From: Branchiostoma floridae
Taxonomy: Eukaryota > Chordata > Leptocardii > Amphioxiformes > Branchiostomatidae
Reading direction: 5' to 3'
Length of the DNA: 64,000 nt
Assembly: GCF_000003815.2 (NCBI RefSeq)
Contig: NC_049980.1
Span: 16,340,003 to 16,404,002, forward strand
This document shows positions 15,301-28,653 of the stretch, piece after piece. How positions within the stretch are numbered: the stretch's first letter is position 1; each line of letters begins with the position of its first letter. The notes under the pieces are model-generated. The model ran no database searches. It had not been told where the DNA came from and saw only the letters and a list, made by a program, of their open reading frames with translations. The position numbers were made by a program, and so were the translations under genes.

Positions 15301-18300
15301 TGTTAAAAAGCAGTGGCACACTTTCTATTACTTTTGCCCCTTTCTGACTCCCTCAAAGTTCACAACAACAATGGCCACGTACATTTGTACCCTGCATCCT
15401 GCATTGTGTTTCTCTCCTTGCTCGCCAGCAGCTGCACTGTGCATGTATAAAGTAGCTTGCTTTTTTCTGCCAAGACAAAGGATCTCTTGGATTTGAACAT
15501 TCCATAATGCCATTTGTTTGTAACATCACCAAACAACACTACAAACAGAACAACTTTCCTGTCAAAGTGCAACGGTCAAAGTGAAAAGGACATTGTAGTT
15601 CTGGCTGAAGCTCTGAACTATCCTTCTAGTTCTAACACTGAGTCAGTGAAGCCTAACTTGTCCTTAGAGTGTTCAGTATTAGGAAGACTCAGAAAAGGTC
15701 TACTCTATACCATACAGATGTGTTTTTAACATTTCTCTGTCTGATCGACCCAACTAGCAAGTACGTTATCCCCATAACTCGGCTCCACCGAGCTTACTCT
15801 GTGAGGGTTAGGTGTAAAGGGGACAGGAAACGAAGGGAAACACTGGTGCAAGAGGTCCTCAGGTAAAACTTCTCCAGAGTAACGTAGCCAACCTCTCCAC
15901 TCTAACATGCATGGTAACAGTCCTGTGGTAGAAGTCGGTACCTAGCATAGGTGGTAAACTTCTGTTCTGTAGGCAACAACAGTCTGTTGATGAAAGAAAT
16001 CTACAAAAATGTACATACGAATTATTGCTTGTATTTTGCATCTCCTGTAGTCACATCTGCCAAACTAACCCCAAGTCATAATGTAGAGACTATTTATACT
16101 AGGTTGCTTGCTTCTTAGCAGCTGAAGTTTTATACAACTAACCTAGTTGAAAGAGAGCATTAGCAATGACAGTTAACTCTACCCTGTTGTGTATAGCAAT
16201 TTCTAACCCTCTAACAGCATTCTGTCTGCAACTGTGCACTTGTACCCTTGCCTTGCCCTCTTCAATACCTGCAGCTGCTCCAACCTTCATCTGTGTTCTC
16301 TGTCAGTGACACTTCAAACTAGAGCAGCTTTGCAAGACAGCCAATGTTACAGGAGCCATGACCAACTTGGCATCCATGACCGTCATCAACAGGCATTGTA
16401 GCTAAACATAACTTAAAAGAGCACTCTGCTTAGGCAAGATTCAGGAATGCAACAATTCCTACAAATTTTTCTGGCAGATTGTGTGTGAGTTTACAACTAA
16501 ATTAAGTGTGTACTGTAAATCCTGTCTGATCCTGTGGATTAAACCCCTTTCCAGTATGGGCTGTGATACATTACATGCATGTCAGATCTCACTATAAGAT
16601 AAATATTACAAACACATTAGTAATTACACCTGGCCCATTAATTTTGTAAGAATTCCAAACAGTCTTGACAGATAAAGCAATCGATAAACAGCACTATTCC
16701 TAGAATTCCCATGTGCTATAATGTTAAGGATTTCATTTTGAACTTTGTGTCATGCATATGAGGTCAAGTGCATAATTTCACCAGTTCATTCCGTTTGGTG
16801 GGAGATCCAATGTGATATTGCAAAGTACACAGCTGAATTGTTGGTGTAATGGTATGTTACAAGAATGCCGTGAGATTTTGATTTGATCTTTTGAATTTTA
16901 TGTACTGCCGGTATTAGTCTCTTTAGAGGCCATTCAATCAAAGATATCTGTTTTGTCCTCCTGTCAATGTTGATCAATTCCACCATGTGACTTTCCTTAA
17001 GCTTGCAGGTATTTTCCTGTCACATTTTGAAGAGCAGTAACAAGTTTTCTTTCTGTCGTACATTTCCCTATAAACATGAGCATGTAGAACTGACTTTTCA
17101 ACCTCTTATAATGTTGGATGTTGTAGAATACTTTATTCTATGAAGTAACTTACCAGTAACCAAGAGTGTTAACATTGATTGTTTCACTGTTATTGAAACT
17201 GTCATAATTTGAGTCATCAGGGACCAACCAGTTCAATTTTTGTATGAACTTTTGAATAAAGAGGGAGCAATGTCATAAAGCGTGAAACACAGAGCCACAT
17301 GGTCCCTGAGAGATTTGTGGTTGGAGGAATATTGTAATTACTGACATTGCCTGCCCTCCCTCCCCCAGGGGCACCAGAGGTCAGAGTTCACTGCGGGAAA
17401 TCATCCAGCCGTTGGTGCTGACCATCATCAAGGATAAGGAAATGAGGATCAACTCCAACCCTATTGAAGTCTACAAGATCTGGGTCAACACCATGGAATC
17501 CAAGACTGGAGAAACAAGGTGGGCAGGAGGAAAATACTAGTACTTCATGGCACTGTATGCTATGTTGTGAAAGAAACCAATTTATCGACTTAATAACCAT
17601 CCGGATAGTAAAGTGGGCAAGATTTTACATAGCTACAATGGCCAAGAAGTGCAAGGCTGATTTTGGTTCAAACTTTATAGATAATGTTCTGCTTAAGTTA
17701 CGAATTGGATATAAACTCCATATTAGGGTGGGAGAGAATGCTACAGTTTTGATTATATTTGTAGATGAATACAAAATGATAGGAAAAGATATGCTTGAGT
17801 TTGTAAAGGGTTTTTTTGTGTGAGATCCATGCTTTCAACATCTGTGTCTTTCATTTCAATTGTAGCAAGTTGCCATATGACGTGACAACAGAGCAGGCCT
17901 TGCAGCACCCTGAAGTCAGGGAGAGGTTGGAAGCTTCCATCTCACAACTGCGTAATGTGACGGACAAGTTCCTCAACACAATCACCTCTTCAGCGGAGAA
18001 GATACCGTACGTAGCGCCCGAACCATCTTCTTTGGACTTGTTCTGATACAAGGCATTGCTCCTCATTCATTTGATCAGTTGGTGTTAAAGCACTTACATG
18101 TAGGGATACCTAGTAGTGACTGTAACATTTAGATGGACTGTAAGTTTGAATTAGACTGTAAGCTTTCAACCACTCACCTTTTGCAATAAGTGTGGTGGAT
18201 TCTTACATGCTTACGGTGTGGCTCTCCGGGACTTCCATTTAGCATTGTATCAGATGTACAATGTACTCATTATAAGTAATTGAGGTAAGATGAGAGCAAA

Positions 18301-21300
18301 TTTGTGTAAGATGCTTTTCCCAAAGGCATGGGGCATGTTTGGACCAAGGTCCTATTGACTTTGTTTTAAACTCTCTTAATATTTCACCACACAATTCATT
18401 CATTCAGACCCATATGAAATATTTCATAACAAAATAAATCATAGCGATTCACAGGAATTAACAGATAGTTACAGTGCTTTGTGTTTGTATATTTGTACAT
18501 CTCTTGGGTGTACTAATTTGTTAATTGAAGTTGGATGTATATGTTGGACACAGGTATGGGATGAGGTTCATGGCCAAGGTGCTGAAGGATTCGTTGCATG
18601 AGAAGTTTCCTGATGCCACAGAGGCAGAGGTGTTGAAGGTGTGTTGTCAGCAACGTGGAACAGATAAATCCATTTGTAGGAAGTTTAATGATAAATCTTA
18701 AATACCATATGTAAATCTAACAAAATGCACATAGTATAATGTAATATCGCAAAAAATACAAGAAAGTCACCCAAACTATGATAGTATGAATATTTCTTGG
18801 AGGTATGAGATTTTTGATTTCTTGCTTTTCCTGCAGATCGTAGGCAACCTACTTTATTACCGGTACATGAACCCAGCGATTGTGGCTCCAGACGGGTTTG
18901 ATATCATTGATGTCAATGCTGGAGTCGGCCTGTCACCAGACCAGCGGCGAAACCTCGGGTCCATCGCCAAGTTGCTACAGTTTGCAGCATCCAACAAAAT
19001 TGTGAGTTAAAGAAATTTTGAATAGATATTTGCTTCGTGTGTCGTCTTTACGAGGTAAAACTAGTGCAGAATATATATTTTTATGAATAAATGGCACAGA
19101 ATGAGTGCAGCAAATCTAACACATGTAGGTACTGTGCTAAGGGATTGTACTTTTATTCAAGCTCTACTGTAATAGGCCTGTAACCATCTGTTCCTGTTAT
19201 CCACAGTTTGATGGAGAGAATGCCCATCTGTCTTCGCTCAATGACTATGTTTCACAAGCTCACGAGAAATTCAAGTAAGTACCTGGCGTCATATTGCTGT
19301 GATTGTTCTTGGCAATTTCCAAAGTTTTCACAACTTGTTTTTGGTAATTCAGTTTATGTACAGTTTATCAACAAACAATAAAATCTACAGGAATGTATTG
19401 AATTCAAAATGACTAGATGAAGCATTTAATACTGTAACAGTTCTACTTTTATTCTCAGCAATAGAACTCAAGGAATAACACTACTGTGAAATGTTTTTAG
19501 AACTTAAAGCATGTAATTCATTCAATGCTGGCACAAGAAATATTTTGACCCTGTAGTAGAATGTTTAGTCCGGATTTTAAAAATTTCCCTTTTTTCTCAG
19601 GAAATTCTTTGCTGCAGCCTGTGATGTTCCAGAGCTGGAGGAAAAGTTCAACATAGATGAGTACTCAGACTTCACCATGCTGAACAAACCTGTTGTCTAC
19701 ATGTCCATCAAGGAGATCTGTGACACTCACAAGGTTGGGGCATGTCTCATACACCAGCATGTAGCATGTATAGTCCTATGTTAATAACCCTGCCGTGGGA
19801 CCAAGAGGTTGGGAGTTTGAATTCCGGGGTTGCAGTCCTTAGGACGGGAAATCAGGCCATAGTTCATTGTATGTGTCGATTGTGGAATTACCCTGTATGA
19901 TAAACTGTAGATACAATGTATCTTCTCTGCCATAACCAGTGGAATTTTAACTGTAACTAACTTCCAGTAAAGCAACAAGCATTCCACAGTACTGAAAAAA
20001 TGTAAGATTAAATTCAATGATAAAATGAAAGTTCAAACTAACACAAATATACAGTGTACAAACACAGAAGTGAAGTCATTTTAAGTTGTGTAACCGTCTG
20101 TACTTGTCCAGTTGCTGATTGACCACCAGGATGCGCTCGCCCCTGAACGCCAAGACCCGCTACATGAACTCCTGGACGACCTTGGAGAAGCACCCAAACT
20201 GGAGGACCTTATTGGTGAGTCAGGAATTGTTATCAACAAACTGGACAGAGTCATGTGTAGTTACAATGTAGAGGTGTGGACCACAAAAAGTAATGGGGTC
20301 TTGCTTGATGTAAATAAAAGAAATAATCCCCTGTGAACCACGATAAGCTGAATAAAATCATTGCTCTACCATTTGACTTTCCCTTGGTCCAAGGTTAGGT
20401 ATTAATGAAGAGCTTGTTACGACAAACACATGTACCTCCTGTTCCGTCTTACCCTTGTCATTTCAACACGTACCAAGCAAAATTAACCCTTTGATGCTCA
20501 ATGGCCTACACTGATAAGAGGCACAGAAAAGTTTAAGTGGTCTGACTTTCTGTCATTCTTGAAAAGGACACAGTTGAAACCGGTCAAATACTGAGCACTG
20601 TTATTTTTCTAATGATGTTTCCCCTTTGACCCTTGTAAGATCTGGTCCTGTGGAACATGTTAGTATAGTGGAAGTAGTATTGGTGGTGGTACATTGTAGT
20701 AGTAGCATCCAGTATTTGTTGAACCTGTAAATGTTCCTCTTCAGGTGACATCCCGCTGGATGAAAAGGACCCTAACCTGGAGGTGGAGCGGGACAAGCTG
20801 GCTAAAACAGAAGTCTCCCTCACCCTCACCAACAAGTTTGAAGTGCCAGAAGGGGATGATACAGACATGAAAGCACTCTACACAAGGTGGGACAATGTTG
20901 GACACTACTAGTGCTGTGGAGACAATGATATACATGTAGTACCTAATGCCAGTTCTCTTTTGCAGTGTTTTCTTAGCCTCTATCCTGCTAATGTTGTATG
21001 CAATGGTGGAATACTTGATCATTAGTTCATTGTACATCAGATTTGTATCTCTTTCATCACTCCATGTGTTTATTGACTTTTTATAGGTTTGGAAATAGTC
21101 TTTATAAATTTTAAATCATTTAATATAAAACTTAAATGACTAGTGATATTCTAATATCAGTGACGTTTGTAAAATAACAGTTACGAATCACTGACTTTGT
21201 CATGCTCAACCATTTTCCAGTTATGTCTCATATACTAGTTATGTCTCTTGACTTGTTCTGTCTGTTTATTCTGGCATTGCTGAAGATGAGTGATGGACGT

Positions 21301-24300
21301 CACTCAAAATGTCCAGGAGTAATCTCTATATCTTACCCAGTTGTAGTGATTGAAGATCATTCAGGTTAAAAAAATCCATACCCAGCAATGATGTAAGTGT
21401 GAAATATTGCGTGTCCTTTCTGCAGAACCAAGCGGCTGATCGTGGACGTGATCCGGGTGCAGCCAGGCGATAACCTGACGGACATCCTGAGCACGCCCAC
21501 CACGCTGGACCAGGAGGACGAGCACCAGAGGCTGGTCAAGAAACGAGAGGCGCAGGACGAGAAGTCGCAGAAGAAGGGCGGTCTGAGCAGGTCACAGTCC
21601 GCTCATGGGGACAACAAGTAAGTTTGACTTGTCCCTGGTAATGATGTGTCTGTCATCCCAGTCCTACTTATGTAACACATAACCTTGAAGTGGCCTTTAG
21701 ATATTGTTATGACCAGTGCCTAGAAGTGGTATCTGGTCTTGCACTCACAATGGAGCAAACTTTTATGTTTTCAGCATTACTGTCCAAGAAGCACGTCTTT
21801 TGTATTACAGTCTTGTTCACTGTACAAACATTTTGCTGATGGATAGCCTCTTGTAGATAATCTTCTAAATAACTCTCTTTGGTTTGGCCTGAAGACCAAA
21901 AAACTACATGGATACAGCATGACAGCAGGCCTCTGATTGCCAGTATATTGACAGATACCAGGAGCATGACCCACAAGGTTTTTTGTGTGTTGAAACAGGC
22001 TTCCAGTGGAGGCCATGAAGAGAAAAGTGCTGCGACACCTGCGTGCCCTGGAGGGTGTTGGGCTGGTGTCCAGTACAGACAACTACCAGGTCATGATCAA
22101 CGATATTGCCAAGGTAACAGTCACTGAAGATCTCTTGCAAGTGGACTTTTCACAGTTGTATATGAGGCTCTTCTAACCGATTTCCATTGTCATATTTGCA
22201 GTAAAGATAACACATAGTGAAATCTACTTAAGATGAGCATTTAAGAATTCTGTCTACAGGTACATGTACCTCTGACTACCATATTTTATCAGTACCTTAA
22301 GTGGTCTTCTTTAGCAGTTTTGAATGTATGTTGTCAAACAAATGTACATGTACATTGTACATTAGTTGTCTATTTGAAAACGATGCATCAATTTTGTTGT
22401 TACAAGTACAAATGTATATCAGAGTTATAATTGAACATCAATGCTGGAAAGGATACCAACTTGTACGGTATTCCACAGGACATCCGTAACCAGCGGCGAT
22501 ACCGTATCCGTCGGAGACAGGAGCTCCTGAAGCTGAAGGAAACGACCAAGGCCCTGGAGTCCAAGAGTCAGTTCTACGAGGAACAGATCGATTATTACAA
22601 CCAGTACATCAAGACGTGTCTGGATAACCTGGCCAAAAAGTAGGCTTTCTGTCTGACCTGCTCTGACTTACATCAAGCATTTAGTAATACATGTTGTGCT
22701 TCGGTTTGCAGAATTTCTGCCGATTTTGTTGTTGGGGGAATGTATGTTTTGACATCACATGTTTACCCAATGACACTCACATTATGCCATAATCTTATAG
22801 TGTTGAACTTTCTCAAGTATGCTCTTAATTACAATGATACAAATGTATTTGCTTTTCTTGATCTTTCTGCTATTAAGATATTTTTCTCTTCTCCTGTACT
22901 CTATCATGACTTGATATCTTCATAAACTAGTATGGTAATAAGGTTATTACATATTTGTATCATGACTATAGTGTTAGGTACTATATGAAATATAATGTTA
23001 CTGACAGATTACAGCTTCATAGCAAATTATGCCCCTCCTCCTATCTGTGAGGGAATTAATGCTATGCTGTCTTTGTTTATCATAATCTTTTTCTCCCAAT
23101 ACATTCACACAAGGAGTCAGCACTCAGGTACACTAAGGTATGGGGATGTATGTAGACTTAGCCCCTCCCTCTGGTGTAACTCAAAAGCATACTATCAACA
23201 TGTCCTTCTCCTTACAGTTACACACTCCTCTGTCCATGTCCTGTGTCCTAAGCCTATTTCACTAATGCTGTGATTTTGTTGTTTTCTAAACCTGTGTACA
23301 TGTGACTGTATACTTCTTTTTCTATTAGTGACTTTTAGTTTTTCTATAAATCACTAAGATTTCCAATATGTACTGATGACATGTATATAGTAAACTATGT
23401 GTAGTAATGGTGCCTGCCCTTCCTCACTCACTCTCACTTGGTTCCGTCTACATGTATCTTAAAGTCACATTGATCTACTTCAGGTTACACTAAGACCTGT
23501 TTTGCCCCTTAGGAAACGAAGGAGCAAGTTCCTCCAGGGAGGGAAGGAGGATAAACCCAAGAAGGCCAAGCCTCCCCTGAAGTACACCGGAGCACGGCTG
23601 CATGAGAAGGGTGTCATCCTGGAGATCGATGGTCTCCCTCCCAACCAGTGAGTTTGGGCTACATCATACCTCAAATATTAACATCTATTTAGACATTTGT
23701 CAGGCCAGAAAAAAGTTTTCTTGTCAAATTTTTGTCACCATTCATTGGCTTAGCACAAGATTTATCCTGTGATTTAATGAGTGGGTTTTTATGACAAGAT
23801 GGTGTTTAGTCATACCATACATATCCTTGCTACTCCAAGAAGGAAGTTTTGTGTTGTACATTGTGGATGGGGATATAAGTTTAGACCATCCATGTACCGA
23901 GCAAGTTATCTAAATTGTAATTTTTTTTTAAAGTCATCATTGGTTGTTTGACCTCTTGTCATGTTTCCTCAGGTTCAAGAACGTTCTGTTTGAGATCCAG
24001 GAAACAGAGGACGCTGGCAAGTTTGAGGTGTCGGCCAAGTTCATGGGCGTGGCCATGGAGAAGGTGGACTTGAACCTGCAGGTGAGACGTCTTTATGAGC
24101 TTTAAAGGCTTTGTCAACTTACACCACACTTCTTGTGAACATTCTCTGACACTTCTCCGACACAGAGCCTTAGCAGCAGCCTATCCAATATACTTTGGGG
24201 GGCTCTGCTGAACCAGAGATTTTCACTTATGTAAGCATGGCCTCTAACAAGCTGTCAGCCAATCAGAGAATTGGCCTAGTGTTTTTCTTTTAGATATTGG

Positions 24301-24740
24301 TTACACTGCTTCTCTGATTGATTGACAGCTTGTTGGAGCCACATCCACCAAAGTGGAAAGCTCGGCCTGGGTTTGCAGAGCCTCCCCGAGGTTTTCTATA
24401 TTGGTTGTTGGTGAGGCTCTGATTAGGAGAATGCTTGTGAGTCGTGTGGCAATCAGTCTGGATTTTCAGGTAACTAAATACAGATGTTAGTTGGTATGGC
24501 TACATGTACTTCAAAATGATTAAGGTACATGTAGCAAGGTGACTTGCTCTGTCTTTTTGTAACCCTACGTACAATGTCATGTTGGTCTTCCATCTTTTCG
24601 TAACTTTCTGACTTGTCGTGCCACAGGATCTTTTACAACTGCAGTACGAGGGTGTGTCCGTCATGAACATGTTCGACAAAGCCAAGGTCAACGTCAACCT
24701 CCTCATCTTCCTGCTCAACAGGAAATTCTATGGGAAATAG
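365..24740 (+). CDS. IQGAP: IQGAP-family Ras GTPase-activating-like scaffold protein, 3' part of gene (31 exons)
   Basis: Scaffold at the cell cortex linking calmodulin, Cdc42/Rac and actin. Coding exons: 365-434, 686-849, 2493-2696, 3153-3170, 3877-3958, 4389-4552, 4713-4803, 4988-5301, 6176-6346, 6576-6659, 6770-6841, 6956-7025, 7296-7382, 7797-7918, 8578-8727, 9184-9347, 10937-11011, 17369-17518, 17866-18006, 18554-18638, 18837-19001, 19207-19274, 19601-19733, 20112-20214, 20745-20886, 21426-21617, 21999-22113, 22479-22639, 23513-23647, 23973-24081, 24627-24740. They join in one frame to 1304 residues and a TAG stop. Order in the visible fragment: IQGAP repeats (1-315), WW (Trp328, Trp350), four IQ motifs (about 385-500), GAP-related domain (about 620-985, YYRYMNPAIVAPD), RGCT to the C-terminal KFYGK. 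LFKTAL keeps the threonine found in place of the RasGAP arginine finger, so no Ras-GAP activity is expected. The calponin-homology domain and roughly 350 N-terminal residues lie left of the window. The 18-nt exon at 3153 is the least certain. Confidence 0.93.
886..1059. mobile_element. Short pogo/Tigger-like MITE in IQGAP intron
   Basis: A 174-bp insertion just downstream of an IQGAP exon. Its ends are inverted repeats of about 23 bp: CAGCAGAAGCCGCTTAATTG on the left, and a right end whose reverse complement reads CAGTAGAAGCCACTTAATTG. TA flanks both ends (884-885 and 1060-1061), as expected of Tc1/mariner/pogo elements. It has no coding capacity, so it would be a non-autonomous copy. The remainder of this intron (1060-2492) shows no exon; it holds a short ATGG run near 1890 and otherwise AT-rich DNA. 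Confidence 0.7.
3185..3277. repeat. Two-copy tandem duplication in IQGAP intron
   Basis: Two diverged copies of a unit of about 50-57 bp sit in tandem. Both contain the words CAGTAGTCAG and GTAGTAGCTGCATG. No coding or structural role is visible. Confidence 0.5.
11580..14411. mobile_element. CACTA (EnSpm)-like DNA transposon candidate in IQGAP intron
   Basis: A 2.8-kb block inside the 6.36-kb IQGAP intron 11012-17368. The ends begin CACTGC and form inverted repeats: the first 24 bases match the reverse complement of the last 24 at 21 positions. Further GC-rich subterminal similarity continues for about 170 bp, with words such as CGTGCCCCTACA and ACCTGTGC on opposite strands. GTA flanks both ends (11577-11579 and 14412-14414). 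CACTG termini plus a 3-bp target duplication are typical of the CACTA superfamily. No transposase frame is visible, so this would be a non-autonomous copy. The family call is inference; the inverted repeats are seen directly. Confidence 0.55.
12540..13400. promoter_or_regulatory. Promoter-like CpG-richer segment inside the intronic element
   Basis: This stretch differs from the AT-rich intron around it. It holds a YY1-like motif in GGCGCCATGTTGG near 12580-12595, CCAAT boxes at 13137-13141 (GCCAATCGC context) and 13180-13184 (ACCAATCAGC context), a CACGTG E-box close to the second, and a GCCATGG start context near 13369 that opens only a 16-codon frame. It could be an alternative promoter, captured host DNA, or chance. 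No spliced product can be shown from sequence alone. Confidence 0.3.
14412..17368 (+). other. Remaining 3' part of the large IQGAP intron
   Basis: I see no exon, RNA gene or long frame here. An 11-bp stem (CTGCACTCCCT, 14427-14437) pairs with AGGGAGTGCAG (14462-14472) across a 24-base loop, just outside the CACTA-like element. The rest is AT-rich intron ending in a pyrimidine tract and CAG before 17369. Confidence 0.5.
19790..19900 (+). mobile_element. Weak tRNA-derived SINE-like fragment
   Basis: Within an IQGAP intron, a segment resembling the 3' half of a tRNA: GGGAGTTTGAATTCCGGGG is close to a pol III B box. It is followed by a non-tRNA tail. The A-box half is poor, so this is probably a decayed SINE rather than a tRNA gene. 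Confidence 0.35.
24185..24404. mobile_element. Fold-back (hairpin) element in last IQGAP intron
   Basis: The two halves are inverted copies. CCAATATA opens the left end and TATATTGG closes the right. An inner arm, AACAAGCTGTCAGCCAATCA, is matched on the other strand by the right half with about three differences in 29. CAGAGCC words also pair between the halves. The centre is short, giving a hairpin of about 220 bp typical of MITEs. No target duplication could be fixed. Confidence 0.6.
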
Positions 24741-27630
24741 TCAACCTTCAAGGTTAAAGTTACTCAGAACCCACCATTTGGGTGTTATTAGAGGTGCTTA
24801 ATATAGAATATACCTCTGACACAATACGTAAAACTTGGAGGCGCTGGAACCAACTGTCAGAAACGCTAACATATGATGGGCTAACTGCCACCATTGTGGG
24901 CCTTTGCTTTTTTAATGGAGAAATTTAGTTTGTCTTTCCTTGTTTTTCCTGAAAAGCTCCTTAGTTTTTGTCAAGTGTCTTAGATCAAATATGTTAACTT
25001 GCATAGGTTAGGCAGAAAGACACAAGGTACTGGGCACTGAGATGTGCTCACTTCGTCAACTCAAACGGCACTTTAAAAGTTTTGCATCATAGTATTCTAT
25101 ATTGATGGTCTGATTTTATGTTAATTATGAGATATTTTTGTGGCTTCTATTTTGTATCTACAGACTGGTAAGTAAATTGAATTAGACATTGTTTCTGCAG
25201 GGTAGGGTGAGTTAGATACTGACTGCTCATAGTTAAGGATATCGGTGTGTTTATGAGATGGCATGCTGTAAAAGATAAATACATGTAGTCTGGCACCTCT
25301 ACTCAAAGTATGCTCAAGTTTCTTCAGGCATCTGAACCGTGCTCTTTTGGCAAGGTACCCATTTGAACAGTTGACTGACAAACATGCCACAAGCATCATT
25401 CTAGGTGGTGCTTTCTTAAGGTTTATCTGGAGGATTGGTTTGATCTTAGAGAAGTAGGTTCACTTGAGTTTTCTATCATGAGTCTTTCTCTACATGTAAA
25501 CATTGTTCACCTCAAATCAGACTAACAAGGCAATCAATAAGTCCCTATAATAACTCAAGGTGTTCAATGATAAATTTAAACTGGCTATAATATCTGCACT
25601 CCAGTCCTGTAGCTGATCACAAGCGAGAGTCCTCTGACAAGTTTGCATTCACTTTCCAACAGAAGGCTACTATTTCAATTACCCCTGACTTTCACAGTTA
25701 GGTGTTGTGTTGATAAGTGCTATTCCAAACATCCCAAGGGAAAACATTTTTAATAGCTGATGGTGTCAAAGTTTTATTAACCTGATGTCAATATTTATTG
25801 GCCTTGGTCTTTACCTTCATGGAGGAAAAAAGTTTCTACATTTTTGTACTTTTGTCTTTCATGGTACCTTGGAAACAACTTGCAAATTTGTTAGAGAAAC
25901 CTTGCCATCAAGTGGAGGTTCGTTATCCAGTCCCTGCAGCTGTACTACAGCTTGATATGACAAGACCTGATAACAGATGTGTCTCTTCTCTACTAAGTAC
26001 CTGTATATGACCTTATACCACTTACTGTATCTATAGCTACATGTTAATTTCATAATTGAGCCTAACAATCAGTACTACAGTAGATTTTCACTACTAAAAT
26101 GTGTTGTATAGTAAAAATTTATATCTATCTCTACTGTCTACATCACATCAATCATTTAAAAGACTACATTGTTGTTTGTGTAACAACGTAAAGCTTAAGG
26201 GGTCGGGAGCATTAGCTTACAAGTTGGGAAGGTATACATCTGACAGAATTGTTAGCATCTAAAAATGTGTTCTACTATTAAGATCTCAAAATCGTGCAGT
26301 CATATTGTGCGATATGCTCTGACAAGTGTGGTTTCCCTGTGTGCTGTTTAATGTGTGTTTACATACATGTGCACACTGACAGGCACACAAACAATTTTAT
26401 TGTTTGGACTTGCATTTGCTGTTGTGCTAAGTTTGCTTTATATAATGCTCAGTTTGGTGTTTTGATTTGCTTTTGTACTTTGTGAATCGGTCAACCCACC
26501 CATTGCGCAGGCAACGTCTTCCTTTCTGATATCTACATGTTTATGTACAACGCAATAGATTGGGTATGAAAGTGAGTGATTATGATAATAAGTTTGACCT
26601 TTCACCAAGCAGCCTTAGTAATGAGCTCAGTCTACAAATCTTGGTGATAACTTGTAATGTTTTTATGAAATATAGAAAGACTTACCCCTATTTATGAGAT
26701 ATATTTGATGATATTGCTAGAGGCAAAGTTAAAGCTGTAGTTCTAAATGCTATGTACTTGACCCACTGATTTGTGCTTTAGTGAACTTTGCATGGAGATA
26801 TTTTTAAAGAGCATTATGTTGACTTATATTTAGTTTTGATACAGGTAAAAAGTAAAGTATATTGAAGAAATTGTATGGAGATACAATGTATTACTAGTGC
26901 CATAAGTACGGGTAGGTACATTTGCTTTAGCTATTGTCTGCTATTGATTTGGAGTTCTACTTGCTAAGAAGTGAAGATACTGCTGAGATATTTTAGTGAT
27001 CATCTTCTGTGACTTTCTGGCATATCTGTTGCCTTATCTCTGTGTTTGCCTGCTACAGCAATTTGTGTTATGCTGTCATCAGAACATTCCTACAGACTTT
27101 TATTACATTCCCTTGTTGAAGCAGAAAATCAAATGTTTTCCAAGACTTCTGTAGCATTCCTTTTCATTTACAAACTGGAAACTAATGCTTCATACCATGT
27201 TTACTCAATTATACATTTTTATTGGTAAATGTAGATGTTAGAAAGTACTTTAAACACCAACTTCACTTTACTACATGTAACTGTATCAAATGACCATTCA
27301 TCAACAGGTAATTTGATATCTGGACTTTCATTTTCTTTCTCAGTGACAACAAAGCCCTGTCACAAAGTTGTATCTCTACATGTTGTAGACATGCAATTTG
27401 GTACACTATCTCTACAACCTTCTGTGCACATGTGTGGAGATGACGTTTTGTGTTGACTACAGACTACAGAGTGGCAGTTTTACACGTTAATGGTTTGATT
27501 TTCAACTGTCAGTCTACTTTTCTTAACTGTTCCCAGATCTAGCTGTATATAGTAGGTTTTGACTACCGCTTGTAGTATGAAATGCTGCATGGAAAGGATG
27601 GACGCAATAAAGCATACCTTGATTTTACTT
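24741..27630 (+). other. IQGAP: IQGAP 3' untranslated region (probable)
   Basis: After the TAG at 24738 there is about 2.9 kb of AT-rich DNA with no credible exon. I noticed no canonical AATAAA before 27606, so a long 3' UTR is the simplest reading. Short open frames here do not resemble proteins. Confidence 0.5.
27606..27611 (+). terminator. Likely poly(A) signal of IQGAP
   Basis: AATAAA on the plus strand, about 2.87 kb after the IQGAP stop. Cleavage would fall near 27.63 kb. The call rests on the hexamer and position only. Confidence 0.5.
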
Positions 27631-27930
27631 GCTGAACTTATCTGGTCCTTATTTACCAAGTCGTTCTTCATTGGGAATTTGTGTAAGTCGTACAAATACC
27701 ATATATCATGTGACACTGATGAAATTAGTTTCTCACTAAGTTATTTCACATTTCTCTAAGCTCACGGGTTACTAGTCAGTTCCTGAAGAAGGTAGCCAGT
27801 TAGGGAAATCAGTTAAGAGTTCAGTCGGTGTGCATTTCTCTGTGTAGACAAGAACCTTCCACGTTTTATCTGGTTGTAAAAGTAACGACCACATCAGTAA
27901 AGGAAAGCAAAAACACAAGTTTACAGATAC

Positions 27931-27936
27931 TTTATT
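27931..27936 (-). terminator. Likely poly(A) signal of the PAL gene
   Basis: TTTATT on the plus strand reads AATAAA on the minus strand, about 720 bp beyond the PAL stop codon. The IQGAP and PAL transcripts would then converge with only about 300 bp between their ends. Confidence 0.45.
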
Positions 27937-28653
27937 TTCATCCATACATGTACACTGATACACTCGTTACGAAAACTGTGCGTGAAACAAGTGTTAACAG
28001 TAATGTACGTCAGGCGGTGAACCAAAAAGATTGTCACGTCACCTTGTATCTCCAGGGAAAACGGGAACAAAGAATCTCAATTGTGCGACAACTGTGGGAT
28101 TTTGTTTGAAACAAAACTTTCCTCTAAGTCTAGATCTAATGCCTACGCCAAACGTGCCAAACGAAGGTGAAGAAATAACAGGGCGACATATAGGTCACCT
28201 CGCGCTCCTTTGTTGGCCAGATAGATACCCAGTAACACACCACGATGAAGAACTTGTTTACAGTTTTAGAGTACATGTATAGATCCTTTGGGCACATAGA
28301 AACTCGAATCAATTTCCTGTAAGGCAACCATTCAGCATTCTTTTCAACTGCTCTTCCGTTCCGTTCATGCCTGAAGCATGCATGTTTTGAAAACCACCAC
28401 ATATCTTACCAGACAGTTTAATACACCTTGGTTATAGTGAAGTACACAAGTGAATTTCATGTACATCTGGATTATGAAGAGCAACTTCTTGAATAAAGAG
28501 TATCTTCGTCACAAAATATATATAGTTCTTACTTTCCGACACAATACAATAGATATTGCACAAGACGACAAATTTTACACGTTTGTAGTCCATTGGATTT
28601 TAATACACCAGCCTCCGACCCTTCTGATATAATATTAATGTGGAGATACAAGC

